This document shows positions 32,370-45,300 of a DNA stretch of 64,000 nucleotides, in pieces. The notes under the pieces are model-generated. The model did not search any database, was not told where the DNA came from, and saw only the letters and a program-made list of their open reading frames with translations. How positions within the stretch are numbered: the first letter of the stretch is position 1; each line of letters opens with the position of its first letter. The DNA is from Zygnema cylindricum. Taxonomy: Eukaryota; Streptophyta; Zygnematophyceae; Zygnematales; Zygnemataceae. The translations under genes were made by a program, and so were the position numbers. The DNA is taken from positions 304,028-368,027 of the forward strand of contig JBBHKE010000040.1 of the NCBI GenBank assembly GCA_037447655.1. Reading direction: 5' to 3'.

Positions 32370-34585
32370 ATGTCATCCTACGCCGTGTCAATTCGATAAA
32401 AAATTTCGTCCGGTGGCGTGCGCTGTATTATGATGATACGTCACATTTGTACGTTCGTACAGAGGCGTGCACAACACACACACATACATTATGCCTCATC
32501 TGCGCGAGTTTGGTGTTCAAGTAATAATGGCGGCTTCTTTTCGAAATTTGAAGAAGACGCCCGTACAAAATTTGAACTCACGGCGCTCAAATAGTGTGAC
32601 GCCGCAACGTCTCTTTTTGGAAATATTTGTAGACGTCACATTATTTTCCCGTACAATCCATGTACATTCTGTTCGGTTTACTGAACAGAAAGTACGGATA
32701 CGTGCATCGATTTTTTTTTGTAAACTACCGTACAGTTTCCGTAAAAAATCTAACAGTTACAGTATTTTGTTTATTAGTTTCCGTAATATGTCAGTTTCAG
32801 TTTACAGTAGACGTTTTTTTGCGTATTTTTCAAAAGTCACGTACAATACGTAGAAACTGGAAAAAATGGAAAAAATCCACGTATTGAACAACTAGGCATC
32901 ACAGCAAGGCCACGTGTTTCCTGTTTTGGCGCGTCCGAATCTTTCCTTTTGGCTGTACGTACGATACGAATGCACGCGCATTGGTTAAGATTATGGCGCG
33001 CTTGGAGGAAAAAAACCACAATCTTCTTTATCCCCATATTCCGTACCGTGATATCCGCACTCGATACGGGAACAGATTATGACAGGACGCCTGTCGAGTG
33101 TGTACCGCCTCGCAGTGTATCGTATTTTTATTTTAACCATAAATAATATATATTGCGATACACGATACACAATACACGATACACGATACAAGTTCTTAGC
33201 GAAAGTACATTAATACCTGTTCTTTCGTACTTCCTTTCTTTTTGTTTTTATCCAACTCCTACGCGTTCTATCTGATTCTTTTATGGCTTACAGTTCGATG
33301 CTTTTCGTTTTGTATGCTGTTCCAGTTTTACGTCATTCTTATTGCTGTTAAAAGTATCATGCTGTACGGTATGCCACGTGTGCGTCAATCATTGTCTCAA
33401 TTTTTTCTATCAATAACCGGGTCACGAACTCTGACGTGGATCAAATATTGCCGTTTTGGCCTCGATATGCAACTCCAATACAACAGCGGGACTCAGAAGA
33501 CAACTCATAATCAATAACACTATCTACTGTGCCGTTACCAAACAATTTAGAAGACGCATTTACGGTTTTCACTTAACAAACCATCGTGCCCATTCTAAAT
33601 TAATAAAGCTTGGTTGCGAAACCTTATAACAGAACTACATTTTCTCCGTGCACACTGTCCAAGGTTCATTTGAAGATCACCAATCCGAAGGCGAGAATTT
33701 TACCCTTCAATTACAATTGTCAGATTAACAATCCGAAAAGTGCGCATGAACTTGAATTTAAGTGCCCGAAAAAACATTATCGCTAATTGCAATACACGGT
33801 GTAGTTACAAAATTAGTAATTAGTAACGAGTTCAAAAATTTGGTCCCTCTACTTTACCGAAAGTGGGTTTCTTCATTTACTTCAAAACATTGTCTGTCTT
33901 CAAAGCACCCTTTTCTCTTTTCTTCCTTCACTTTCCAATGATTTTCTATGAATTTACACATAAAACCCAATTATTTCTTTACGAAAAATTCAAATAACAT
34001 TTACATTTGTATAGAAATCTCATCCAATGCTTCCAGATAAATACCAATGGAAATGCATATCAGTAGACATTAACACATCTTCAAATTGTCAAAATTTCAA
34101 ACTGATTCGAGAGTCGCGTTTCATTTTCGCACAAAAACGCCAATTTTTACCATTGAAAAAATCGACGAAATTGGTATTCCACACCCAAAAACCTTTGTAT
34201 AGAGTGCATTTTTAAGTCACAGTTACCAGAATAGGACAAATTGTACTTTCGATCCATGACTTGAAAATCCATAACAAAAAATGGCTATTATCATCTATCA
34301 AAAAGGACGAGACACCCAAGAAGCCATACTGTATCCTGACCAATTTCCAACCTAAAAATCTAAACTTCTATAAAAAGCATGTTTTTTCCAAAACGACTTT
34401 TTTCACCTCCCCTATTTCCTTCTCCTCATCAGCTTTTTACCTTTCTCAGCTTAACCTGAAATGGACAAATTTGTCTGGTTGATTCTTTGAGAAGGAAAGT
34501 GATTTTTTGGATGAGAAATAAGTGAACATTGTGGTTTATGATTTTTGTCTTAGAAAGGAGAAACGGGTTTAGTATCGACTTTTTT
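32370..34585. other. spacer, no gene supported
   Basis: AT-rich, with CGATACACGATACAC-type repeats at 33158-33192 and no recognisable coding exon. It ends at the stop codon of the ethylene receptor gene, so the last few hundred bases probably hold its 3' UTR; no clear polyadenylation signal can be assigned. Confidence 0.5.
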
Positions 34586-35987
34586 TCATTTTTTGGCATT
34601 GTTATCGAGCATTTTCCCGAGAATGTCTCTCAAAGGGTTCAGAGAAATGGGTTTTGTAATCATTCCCACCATTCCATGTTCCAAACATTTTTCTTTTGTG
34701 GTTTCGTCGGCATTCGCTGTGAGAGCAACAATGACTGGTCGATTCTTTTCGGGCACTTCTTCCAAAATTTTCGTTGCCGTCGTGTATCCATCCATCTGTT
34801 TAAAACCCAAAAAACAAAATAACCCATTAGGCTCAGAAAAACCCCCAGTTTTTGGTTTTGTTTCCTTTTGTTTCATTTTGTTATCTGCACCTTCTTTGAC
34901 TAAAAGAGGCACCAGAGGGAGGATGACTGATGGCAAGTTTGAAGTTGGTCAACACTAAGGGAATTATCTGCTAAGTTTCTACTTTCTATACATTTGGAAA
35001 TGTCATGTTTGGGACCAAATTCCTCGTTTTTAGTCTTGAATAATACGTTTGTTACAGGATGTTTGCAAAAAAAAATATACATTTGAAATCCCAATTCTTT
35101 TCTTTCCTCCACAGTAACCTTTTCTCAGTTTCCCGAGTCCATTTCTTGCTTTTAATGTTTACGTTGGGACCCTTCAAAAGAAAGAGCCTACTGCAATCTC
35201 CTTTCTCTTTCTACCATTTCTCCATAACTATACCTGGTTACATCAGGCTAAAACAATACCGGTTTTACTGTGTCTACCTCTGTTGCTGTCTCTATCTATC
35301 TCTGTCTATCTGTTGTTCGTTATCTATATCTCTGGCTGTCTGTCTGTTTTCCCCAAATCTTAACTTTATTTGTCTTCATTTGTTGAAGGACGTACTTTTA
35401 GTTTTTCTGTCATTGACTGTATTCGCCTCTGTCCAAAACAAAAGCTAACCTTTGTTTTCACATCCGTCTATATGTTTCTGCCTCTCTCAGAAAAATAATC
35501 TGATCACTTCTTTCCAAACCATTGTCTAAGCCTGTCTTCCTGTCTCTAATTTTCAGCATTTGCCTACATCTGTCTTTCTCCAACTAAACGAAAACCTCTT
35601 TAGTTTCCTCTCTCTGTCAATATTTGTCCTCCATCTCCCTCCATACAACAACAAAACTCTTTATGTTCATCACATAACAACCAAAATCCTTCCAAACCCT
35701 TCTCTCTCACTCCATGACCCTTTTTCGTCATTCCCATACCACCAACTCTAATAGCAAATCCAATCGTTTTTAAACCCAGACATATAAACCGACTTATCAG
35801 GTAATATTACCTCGGGCATCATCAGGTCCAGAAGGAGAACGTCGTAGGGATCATCCTCCTCCTTCCTCTCCTTAAGTAATCGAAGACACTCCTTCCCTGA
35901 ATCCACCACCTTTGTACTACTCCCAATACTCTCGAGGAGACGCTTTGTCACGAGCCGATTGATCATATTGTCGTCCACCACCATGAT
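34586..35987 (-). CDS. ETR1: ethylene receptor exons: receiver domain
   Basis: Two exons, 35811-35987 and 34586-34795. The first has IMVVDDNMINRLVTKRLLES with the acidic pair, and DVLLLDLMMPE with the phospho-acceptor Asp. The second begins MDGYTTATKILEEVPEKNRP and has ALTANA and ITKPISL with the conserved Thr and Lys. All receiver residues needed for phosphotransfer are present. The stop TGA is at 34586-34588. Confidence 0.94.
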
Positions 35988-38900
35988 CTGAAACCAAAAC
36001 CTCAAACCGAAATCAAAACCAAACGCAAAAGGAAAATCGAAACTAAAACCGAAACCAAAACCGAAACCGGAACCGCAACCGAAATTGAAACCGAAACCGA
36101 CATGAAACCAAAACAGAACAACCCCCAAATTTCAGAACGAAATTCACTCAACCCACAAACTTTTAAGCAAAAAGTATACAAAATGCACAAATTTAGAACG
36201 GATTCCCACAATTATTAGGAGTTTTAAGGAGGTGCAAAATTCTGATTCAGCTACAGCTCTTTCTGTGATTGGTTAAAAACTTAAAAAACTAATTGAGGAA
36301 TGATACAAACAGTAGAGACAGAATACATTAAAATAAACAAATGGTAGAGTGGTGCAGAGAGCTCAACAGAAAATGGTACAAAATAGGCATAAGTTGCCAT
36401 TAAAAATCGAGGTGGAATGATAAAGGCTAAATCGGTACAAGTATTTGCTTATAGATATTGTAATTTAATGTCTACCATTCAGGATTTTTATTATGGATTA
36501 CAGATTACAGAGAGATTATGGATTACAAATCAGTTACATATTACGGAGGGATTACGGACTAAAGATTAGAGATTTACAATGAAATTATGTATAATGGGTT
36601 AGCAATTACAAATTATGTTTTATGAATTACAGACGGAATACAAATCACGGATTGCAGAGGCATTACTGATTACAGAGAGATTATAAATTATGGGCAATGG
36701 AATATGGAGAGAATACAAATTATTGATAACAGAGAGATTACTGATTATGTATTATGTATTACAAATGACGGAGAGAATTACTGATTAGAGAAGAGTTACC
36801 AATTACAGAGAGATTACAGATCATGTATCATGGAATAGGAGTTCGGAGCAAATTCGAAGTACGGATTATAGATGGATTACTAATTACAGAGTGATTACGG
36901 AAAGGATAGAAATTACAGATTACAGAGGGATTGAGGATTACACAGTGATTACTTGTTATGTAATATGGATGACAGATTTAATAATGCAGATCACGGATAT
37001 AATTACAGAGATATTATAGCTTATGAACTACAAATTACAGATTACCGATAACAGATTATGACGAGTTATGGGTTATGGAGTAGAAAAACTGACCCTGAGA
37101 GCATAGAAATTGACGTCCGGGACGTCCCACTCGTCCTCCTTCTCCTCCTCCTTCCCATTGTCCTCCTCCAGCTTCAGCCTCACTATGAATTTGCATGTGG
37201 AGCCTCCCCCAGGACCTCCACTCACTATCCACATGTGCCCATCACTCAACTGAAAAAGAGAGAGAGAAGAGAGAAGGGAGACGAGAAGAGAAGAGAGAAG
37301 AGAGAAGACAGAAGAGAGAAGAGAGAAGAGAAGAGAGAAGAGGAGGGAGGGGGAGCGGGAGAGAAAGAAATCATAACTTTTTCAGTTTTCAGTATGGGAT
37401 TGTTAAAAGGACTCAGGTGTTATTGGTGGTTTTTGAGTGATTACTAAGGTATTCGAAGGGAAAAATAAGGGGACAATTCAAGACGTTTTTTAGTGTTCTA
37501 TGAATCTTTGTTAAATCTATTGTGGAATTGGCACGTATAATTGGTGTCGGGGTATTATTGGGCAGAAAAATGGAGACAGAGAAACCTGAAAGGACTTCAA
37601 AATTACTTTTATGCCGCGTATTAAAGGCATTTTTAAAAAGCCTCCCGTACTATTGGCATTAGAGTATCATCCAGCAGAAAGACACAGGGTTTTTTTTTTT
37701 TTTTTTTGGCCATACAATTTTACTTCAACTTTAAACCAATACTTTTACAGAACTATATAAGCTCCCTTGCTTCTCAAAGAAAGATTGCGTAATTGTAACC
37801 AGTCTGTCAGACAGACATTGCATTCCATTTTTTTTTCTTTTGTTTATTTATTTTTTGTCGTTTTCATCTCAAACACTGTGAGCATAAAAAAAAGGAAAAA
37901 AACAAGTAATATCTGAGCCCTTGAAAAAAGCACAGAAATTTAAGGCTTAAATAATTGAATGGCAACCATTGACCATTCCCGTTTCAGTTTTCATAATTCA
38001 ACTCTATCAGTAAATCAGAGATTCTGACCAGAAATAAACTATCCGTACACTTTTTAAAAAACAGAAACTGAAACCGTTAATAAAAACCAAGGACAATAGA
38101 CAATCGAAATCACCGAAAAATCATTGACCTAAAACATCAAAAAACCGCCAGCTCAAAAAAGAAGGCGAGAGGAGGAACAAGAGATCCCATTGTAAAATTT
38201 ATCTTTAAAAAAAATAATCCAGCAATTCACCGCAAACCAAAAACTTTAGTACAAAGCTAAGGGAAATTGAGTACAAAACTCCCACCTGAACAAACTTTCG
38301 AGAGAGAGCGAGACCCAATCCAGTCCTCGAAACTTTTCCGTCGTCATCTTGAAATTTTTCAAAAAGTTTTGGAATGTCGCTTTCCAAAAGATCGACTCCC
38401 GTATCTTTTACTTCAAATCGGACGAAAAGGTGACCGGCTTCGGCTTTAAGAACGAATCCGTCACGAGCACTTTCCATCTTCTCCAGAGAAACGGAAACTG
38501 TAACGGAACCTCCACTTGCCGTACATTTGATTGCATTTCCAACCTAAAAAAACAAAATTGGAAGGACATTGGACGAGAGAGAAAAAAAAGACAAGAAATA
38601 AGGGAAGGAGGAGGTGTGGAAGCATGGGATTTAATGAGAAATATCTAGTGTTGTATATCAATTGACACCGCAATTAATATATCGCGATGTCAGGATATCA
38701 AACTATCTACGAGCTAAATTGACTGATAACTGTACGGAACCTTGTACATAATTAGGCCGTCAATCTAGAACAAATAGAGTAATATCTGACCAAATCTTGA
38801 CCAAACACTTTGATTGGACGTAAATTCTGCGTACAAAATCTGGCAAATAAAAATAACGGTACAAAGTCAAGCATTTGGTCCACATAATACTTTTCCAGCA

Positions 38901-41874
38901 GGAATTCATTACGATAGAATAAACCGTGTATTGTTATAGAATCAATAACACTATGAGTGCCCCTAGATTCTAGCCCTTGAACCTAAAACAGTATCAACAA
39001 CACTAGTTGTTTTTTTCTTAACACTAATTCTCTAAATGGTTCACAATCAGCCACGACTTCTGAAACTGAATTAGAAAATAGCATTACATAAACCTCGTGG
39101 TAATAATTTCCTTTGCTCTAATAACTATTCACAGTGTAGAGTTCCTCATTAAGAAAATTTCCGGCCACAACAGCAAGCGAAAGAAAACATTTGAATAGCA
39201 CAAATAAGTCAAATAAGTGCACAGATACTGATGATATCCCGACATCATCGTCGATATATCGAGGTTATCGACAATATTAGCTATCGGCTGAATATATCGA
39301 TTATCGACACCTTCAAGAAAGTACATGTCCTTGTTCGATATAAATTATCAGTAGAAATACCACAGAGCTCTTGGACAGGTTCTATTCCTGGACATCTTTA
39401 AGGAAGACTATTAGCAAAAATATTGAATTGTGGGCTTTTGTGAAACTGGACGGGTTTCTTCTTCTGTGTTTTTGCCTTTTCTTTAAGCAATATGTGGATG
39501 ACGAGAATTCCAGAATTTTTACATCTCAATCTAGGAATTATGTGGTAAATTGAAAACACCTGAAGAGTTATGAACACATGAATCAACAAGTGGTAACTTA
39601 CGCGTTTTTAGGGATCTTAAGGGTTTTAGGGAGTCAATTGTGTTATTAACAAAAACTGTTTTTAAAATTAATCAAATTGGGTTGATTTGGTTACCGTGTC
39701 TGCGCAAGACCTCTCCAGTAATTTAAAAAAATATTTGTTTGTCATCCATTCGCTTTCGTATTTGCATTTTATTTTTTTTATGCTTTTTTTGTTTGTTTTC
39801 TTTCTGGCTTGCTCAACTCCCTTCATATGCCAATAGATATTAAGTTGATTGACCTAATTCACCTTTAAAAATACCTGTTTTCCTAAATAGTGTGGATCAA
39901 ATTCTTCGTAGTAAACGGTGTACCTTCACAAACAATACAATCAGTCTATCTTTGAGTCCCGATAAAACTAATTTGACTTTTAATTTGATAATTGAATGGA
40001 CAACCAGAAAAAGAGAAAAAGAAACACATGGTCATGAAAATAATGGCAACTATTAACTAGGGTTTTCTTCGGTAAAATTTAGAGTTGAAACTCACCACAT
40101 TGAGTAAAACTTGTAAAAGACGGTTGCTGTCTCCAGTAACCTTCGCAGGAAGATTCGCCTCGGGTTTAAAAGTCAAAGTCAACCCTTTGTCTTTTGCAAT
40201 AGGAGCCACTAGCGTTTCCGCTTCCTTCACAAGTTCCGTAAGTTCGAAAGCTCCGACATTCAAACTCACACTGTCATCTTCGAGTCTCCAAAAGTCAAGA
40301 ATATCGGAAACAAGAGTGGATAAGAGAGCCGAACTTCTCGCAACTGTTTCGACCATCGAATGTTGTTCTTCTTCCAAATCTGCCTCAGCAAGAAGGGAAG
40401 AAAGAGCCGTTATCGAATGCATGGGAGTTCGCATTTCGTGCTTCATCACCTGCAAAAAAACTCGACAGAAAATATGTTTTAGGTTTTCCATAAGTCTTTC
40501 TTTTAGAAATCTTGCCTGCAAAAACAGTTGGCAGAAAACTTGTTTTCGGTTGTTTTTTAAAGCTTAGGTTTAGGTTTTCAATCTTGCAAGCAAGAAAACA
40601 TGATTCTGAAGAAATCGAAAATTTATGAGGCTTCCTTCTCCCACTTTCCCATCCTTTCCTTTTTTTTTTCTAGTTCTCCTCAAAGTGACTCTTTTAGGAA
40701 CCATAAATCATAATTCATGCTTAAACAAAATGCATGAACAAACAGAAAAGGTTCAATTCTGAACCGGCAAAATTTATTAAAAATGATGTTCGATAAATTA
40801 TCCATATTGTTGATAATGTGGGTTTCCTCAAAAGGACCGACTACCATTTACAACATTAATCGTTACTGGAATTAACAACACAATCATATCCTTGTTTTAG
40901 ATTAGCGTTAATGACAGTTTTTCATTACGTCGACAACTTGAATCAATCTCGAATCCACGGGAGTTAATGCAACATTAGTATTATCAGCTCTAAAAAAGAA
41001 TCAAATCCTAAAATTTTCTAATAATAATATTTTTCTAATAACAACAATAACACTTTTTCTTTGTGTGAATGGCAAGAAAGGTCACAAACCTGATCCACTA
41101 ATCTAGTTAATCATACAATGAACTAGAAATCCTCACAAACATAACCTTCACTTCACATTTTAGAATCCGCAGAAACATCAACTTCAATTACCCTTCTTTT
41201 TTGGTACCCTCAGAAAATGGTAAAAAAAAGTTCACTAACATCGAGAATCGAACAACACACTACAATTACACCTCCAAATACACCTCCAATGACACTTTCT
41301 TTTCCCCCTGTTGTTTCGTACCGTGAGAAAATGGTCACGAGCTCGGACAGCCGATTTTCCCTCGAATTCCGCTAACCTTAAATTTTTGGCTTGGAGAGTG
41401 AGTTGATCTCGGACTCTCTGCGATTCCTCCAAAACTGCTGCATGGGCCAGAGCTACTGCCACCTGGCAGAAGGAGAAGAGGGAGATGGAGAGAGAGAGAG
41501 AGAGAAAAAAAAAATAGAAAGGGAAATTGACGAAGGGAGGGATAGAAAAAGAAAGAAAGAAAGGCGGTAGAGTGAGAGGAGAAGGAAAACAGCAATGGCT
41601 CCCGAGGTAAAAACGTTTTTTTGTTTCTTTTTCCTTTTCTTGGTCTCAAAATTCCGCTCTATTGTTTATTGTTTTTTTTTTGTCGTTTTTTTGTATTTTT
41701 TTATTTGTTTGAAGTTGTTTTTGTTTTTGATAACGGCTTAGAATGAGTATGCTCTAAACACGAGGGAGAGGGAGAGGGAGAGGGAGAGGGAGAGGGAGGG
41801 GGAGAGGGAGAGGGAGGGGGAGAGGGAGAGGGAGAGGGAGAGGGAGGGGGAGAGGGGGGGGGGGGGGGGGGGGG

Positions 41875-41934
<60 letters not shown>

Positions 41935-42337
41935 GGGGGGGGGGGAGGGAGAGGGAGAGGGAGAGGGAGAGGGAGAGGGCGGGGTAGTGGGAGAGGGCGA
42001 GGAGGGCGAGGGCGANNNNNNNNNNNNNNNNNNNNNNNNNNNNNNNNNNNNNNNNNNNNNNNNNNNNNNNNNNNNNNNNNNNNNNNNNNNNNNNNNNNNN
42101 NNNNNNNNNNNNNNNNNNNNNNNNNNNNNNNNNNNNNNNNNNNNNNNNNNNNNNNNNNNNNNNNNNNNNNNNNNNNNNNNNNNNNNNNNNNNNNNNNNNN
42201 NNNNNNNNNNNNNNNNNNNNNNNNNNNNNNNNNNNNNNNNNNNNNNNNGGAGAGGGAGAGGGAGAGGGAGAGGGAGGGAGAGGGAGAGGGAGAGGGAGAG
42301 GGAGAGGGAGAGGGAGAGGGAGAGGGGGGGAGAGGGG

Positions 42338-42373
<36 letters not shown>

Positions 42374-45300
42374 GGAGAGAGAGAGAGAGACAGAGCCCCT
42401 CACTTCCTGAATAGTCGAGTCCGAGATGGGAATCTCTGCGAGGACAGGTGTCACTCTCCTCTCACTCTCGTACGCGAGCTCCAAAGTTCCCCCGTTCCGT
42501 GTGGGAAGCCACAACGCCACATTCTCCAGCTTCAAAAGCTCCTTCAGTTCCAGGCAGGCCGTTGCACCAATCGCATCGCGGTCCAGAGTGCTTCGAATCG
42601 CGGCCGTTATGGTCAAAATTTTCGTGGCCGTGTCTTCGCGACGCAAGATACTCAAAACTTCTTGGTCCAAATCGTCAACCTGTGGAGAAAAATTCCACGG
42701 CGATGAGTTTTTTGAGGTAGACGGGTGGTTGGGAGAGGGAGAGGGAGAGGGAGAGGAGAGAAGTGAGAAAATAGTTAAAATTTGTTGGTCCCAATCGTCA
42801 ACCTCGGGAGAAAAAGGCCAAAACGATGAGGTTTTTTAAGAAGACGGGTGGTTGGGAGAGGGAGAGGGAGAGGGAGAGGGAGAGAACCTTGAATACTTTA
42901 GACAGTTGATATCGACCGAAGCAAGATTAAACATTTGATGAGACTCATTATTATCTAATAGGGTTTTTCTAAAAATACAATTTCTCATGCGATTTTTAAG
43001 TTGTGAGAATGTTTTTGTACTTGTTAAATGGTCAAATACATCTCCGCAGTACTAAACACGGCAAAAAAACATAAGAAAACTTTTAAGATTTTTAAGAAAC
43101 TTAACCATAAGTGAAAAATTGAAGGACACTGTTTCCCTGTTCTCCTACCTCCTCCCTTCGCTGCCAAGAAGGGAGAGGGAGAGAGAGAGAGCGAGAAAGA
43201 GTGGGAGAGGGAGAGCGAGTGGGAGAGAGAGAGCGAGAAAGAGAGGGAGAGGGAGAGAGAGTGGGAGAGTGAGAGAGCGAGAAAGAGAGGGAGAAGGGAG
43301 AGGAAGAGAGATCTTGAAGAAAATTACAGTTTTTATATCCTTCCTCCTCCGGCCTGTCAAAGACCAGGTGAAGACCCTTACCAAAAAAGAAAAACAACCT
43401 TTATTGCAGAAAAATCTGCAGACGAATGCGAAAAAATAAAAAAGAAGTGGAGAAAAAAGAGAAAAAGTCACCTTTTCCCGAAGAAAAATCTCCCGTTGGT
43501 GAACTCCCAGCAAATCAGGAATGACTCCCACGAGAGTTACCGCCGCAGTACAGGACAAAATAGCGGAAAGAAGTTTAACTGCCGTTATGAATAACATGAG
43601 GACACGTGGCAAACCGTTGTAGGACCACAGATTCAAAAAGTGGGAAACACTGCCAAAAAAAAAAAAAATACAAGTTCTTTCATAATTACTGCGGTTCAAC
43701 AATAACTCTTTATGGATTTAAAATCAAGTTTTGGTTCTTGAAAGTGTTGTTTTGATAAAAACCTTATTGTGTACCAGGTTTCAAAAAGGGAAAATGGGAA
43801 AAAGGGGAAAAATGGGAAAAAAGGAAAAAAAGGAAAAAAAGGGAAAAAAGGGAAAAAAGGGGGAAAAGGTTGAAAAATAAATATTGCTTACCCACACACT
43901 GCCAGAAAGGCTCCAAACTGAACGAGAATTCGGGCATATGGAACCGACTGCAAATTTTTGTTTCCCAAAAAAAAGAGAGAGGAGAATCGTTAAGAGAAAG
44001 AGACAAAGAGAATTGATCAGACAAACTGAGAAAAACAGTTCCTTCGAACCTCTACAATCTTCACCGTAATTAGTCAGGACAGTGTAGATGGCCGATGTAG
44101 ATGGGGAAATTCCTATGGTTAAGTCAAAGTTTGGAACCAGGAAAGAGAGCACACGCACGTTTTGTGATCCCACACGCTTCTCTTTTCTTTTTTTTTGTTT
44201 TTTGAGCTTGTTTGCTTTTTTTGTTTGTGATTTTTCTTTTTTGTCGTTTTTGTTGTTGTTGCTCTGTTTTTGGAAAATTGTCCACACTAAAAAATGTATG
44301 GGTTTCGAAGAAAGGTCAAATGAACGCGATGAGAGGCAGTGTAACAACTCAAAAAAAAAAAAAAAAAAAAAAGGTTTTCCACGAATTCTGGATGTCTGAA
44401 ATTTCAGCTTTTGACAAGTTTGGATACAAGGTTGTTTCAGGAAAGACTAGGGAGAGGAAGAGACAGAGGGAGGGAGGACAGGAGGGAGAAACGGAGGGAG
44501 GAGGGAAGGAGAGGGAGTGAGAGGGACGGAAAGGGAGGGAGAGGGAGGGAGGGAGAGCGAGGGACAGGGAGGGAGAAAGAGAGAAAAAGTATCATCCATT
44601 CCGCGAGTTTAAACAAGAGACCTGTTGAAAAAATTGTAAAATAACACACATACCAAAAGGTCTTACAGGAGACTTTACATGGAAAATATGCAAACTTTAC
44701 ATGTAATTAGAAAACAGACAGAGTTCGAAACATAACTTCAGTTCACTAAAATTCCATGTGCTGTTACTTATAATAAAAGAATGAAGTGAATTTAAATAGC
44801 TATACTGCCCATCGCTCTTAGTCACTCTTCTTCGAGTGGGTGTTATTTTAATCAAAAATCAAAAATTAGTATTAACAACACTATTTCATTAAGTGACTCA
44901 TAATGAGTCACGTGGCGAAACATAATTTAGTATAGTTAATTATAATTAAGTGTTAAAGCTACTGATTTATTGAATTAGTAGCGATGAAATGTGTAACGTA
45001 CCAAACAATAGACTGAAGTTTAATACAAAGACATCAGAAAACAAAGAAACAAACTCAAAAAACTAATTAATAACAAAACAAACAATTCAGTATCATATTA
45101 CAGACCAATAAGACATAAAACCTAACACTTTTACTTCTAAAAAAATAACGTCATAGCTGAAAATATTCAATCGATAAGACAAAAATCCATACCATTTTCA
45201 AGATCAGAAAAACAAAAAACAAAAGGGGGCAGAGAAACATGAAAAAAAAATACCAAAGCCCCTTATTTTGCTTACCTTACTCTTTTTAGAAAAATAATAT

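Noticed and set aside
34027-34482. Small plus-strand open frames between the MITE and the receptor gene
   Set aside because: AT-rich, short, without domains; they most likely lie in the receptor 3' flank.
41738-42706. Long open frames on both strands through the GGGAGA array and the run of N
   Set aside because: They translate a microsatellite and unknown bases (Leu/Ser/Pro and Arg/Glu/Gly repeats). Only the part 42404-42679 on the minus strand is a real exon.
44040-44150. Possible extra receptor exon reading VPNFDLTIGISPSTSAIYTV on the minus strand
   Set aside because: Exon 1 joins exon 2 (43892-43947) directly in phase and the family has no residues to place between them.
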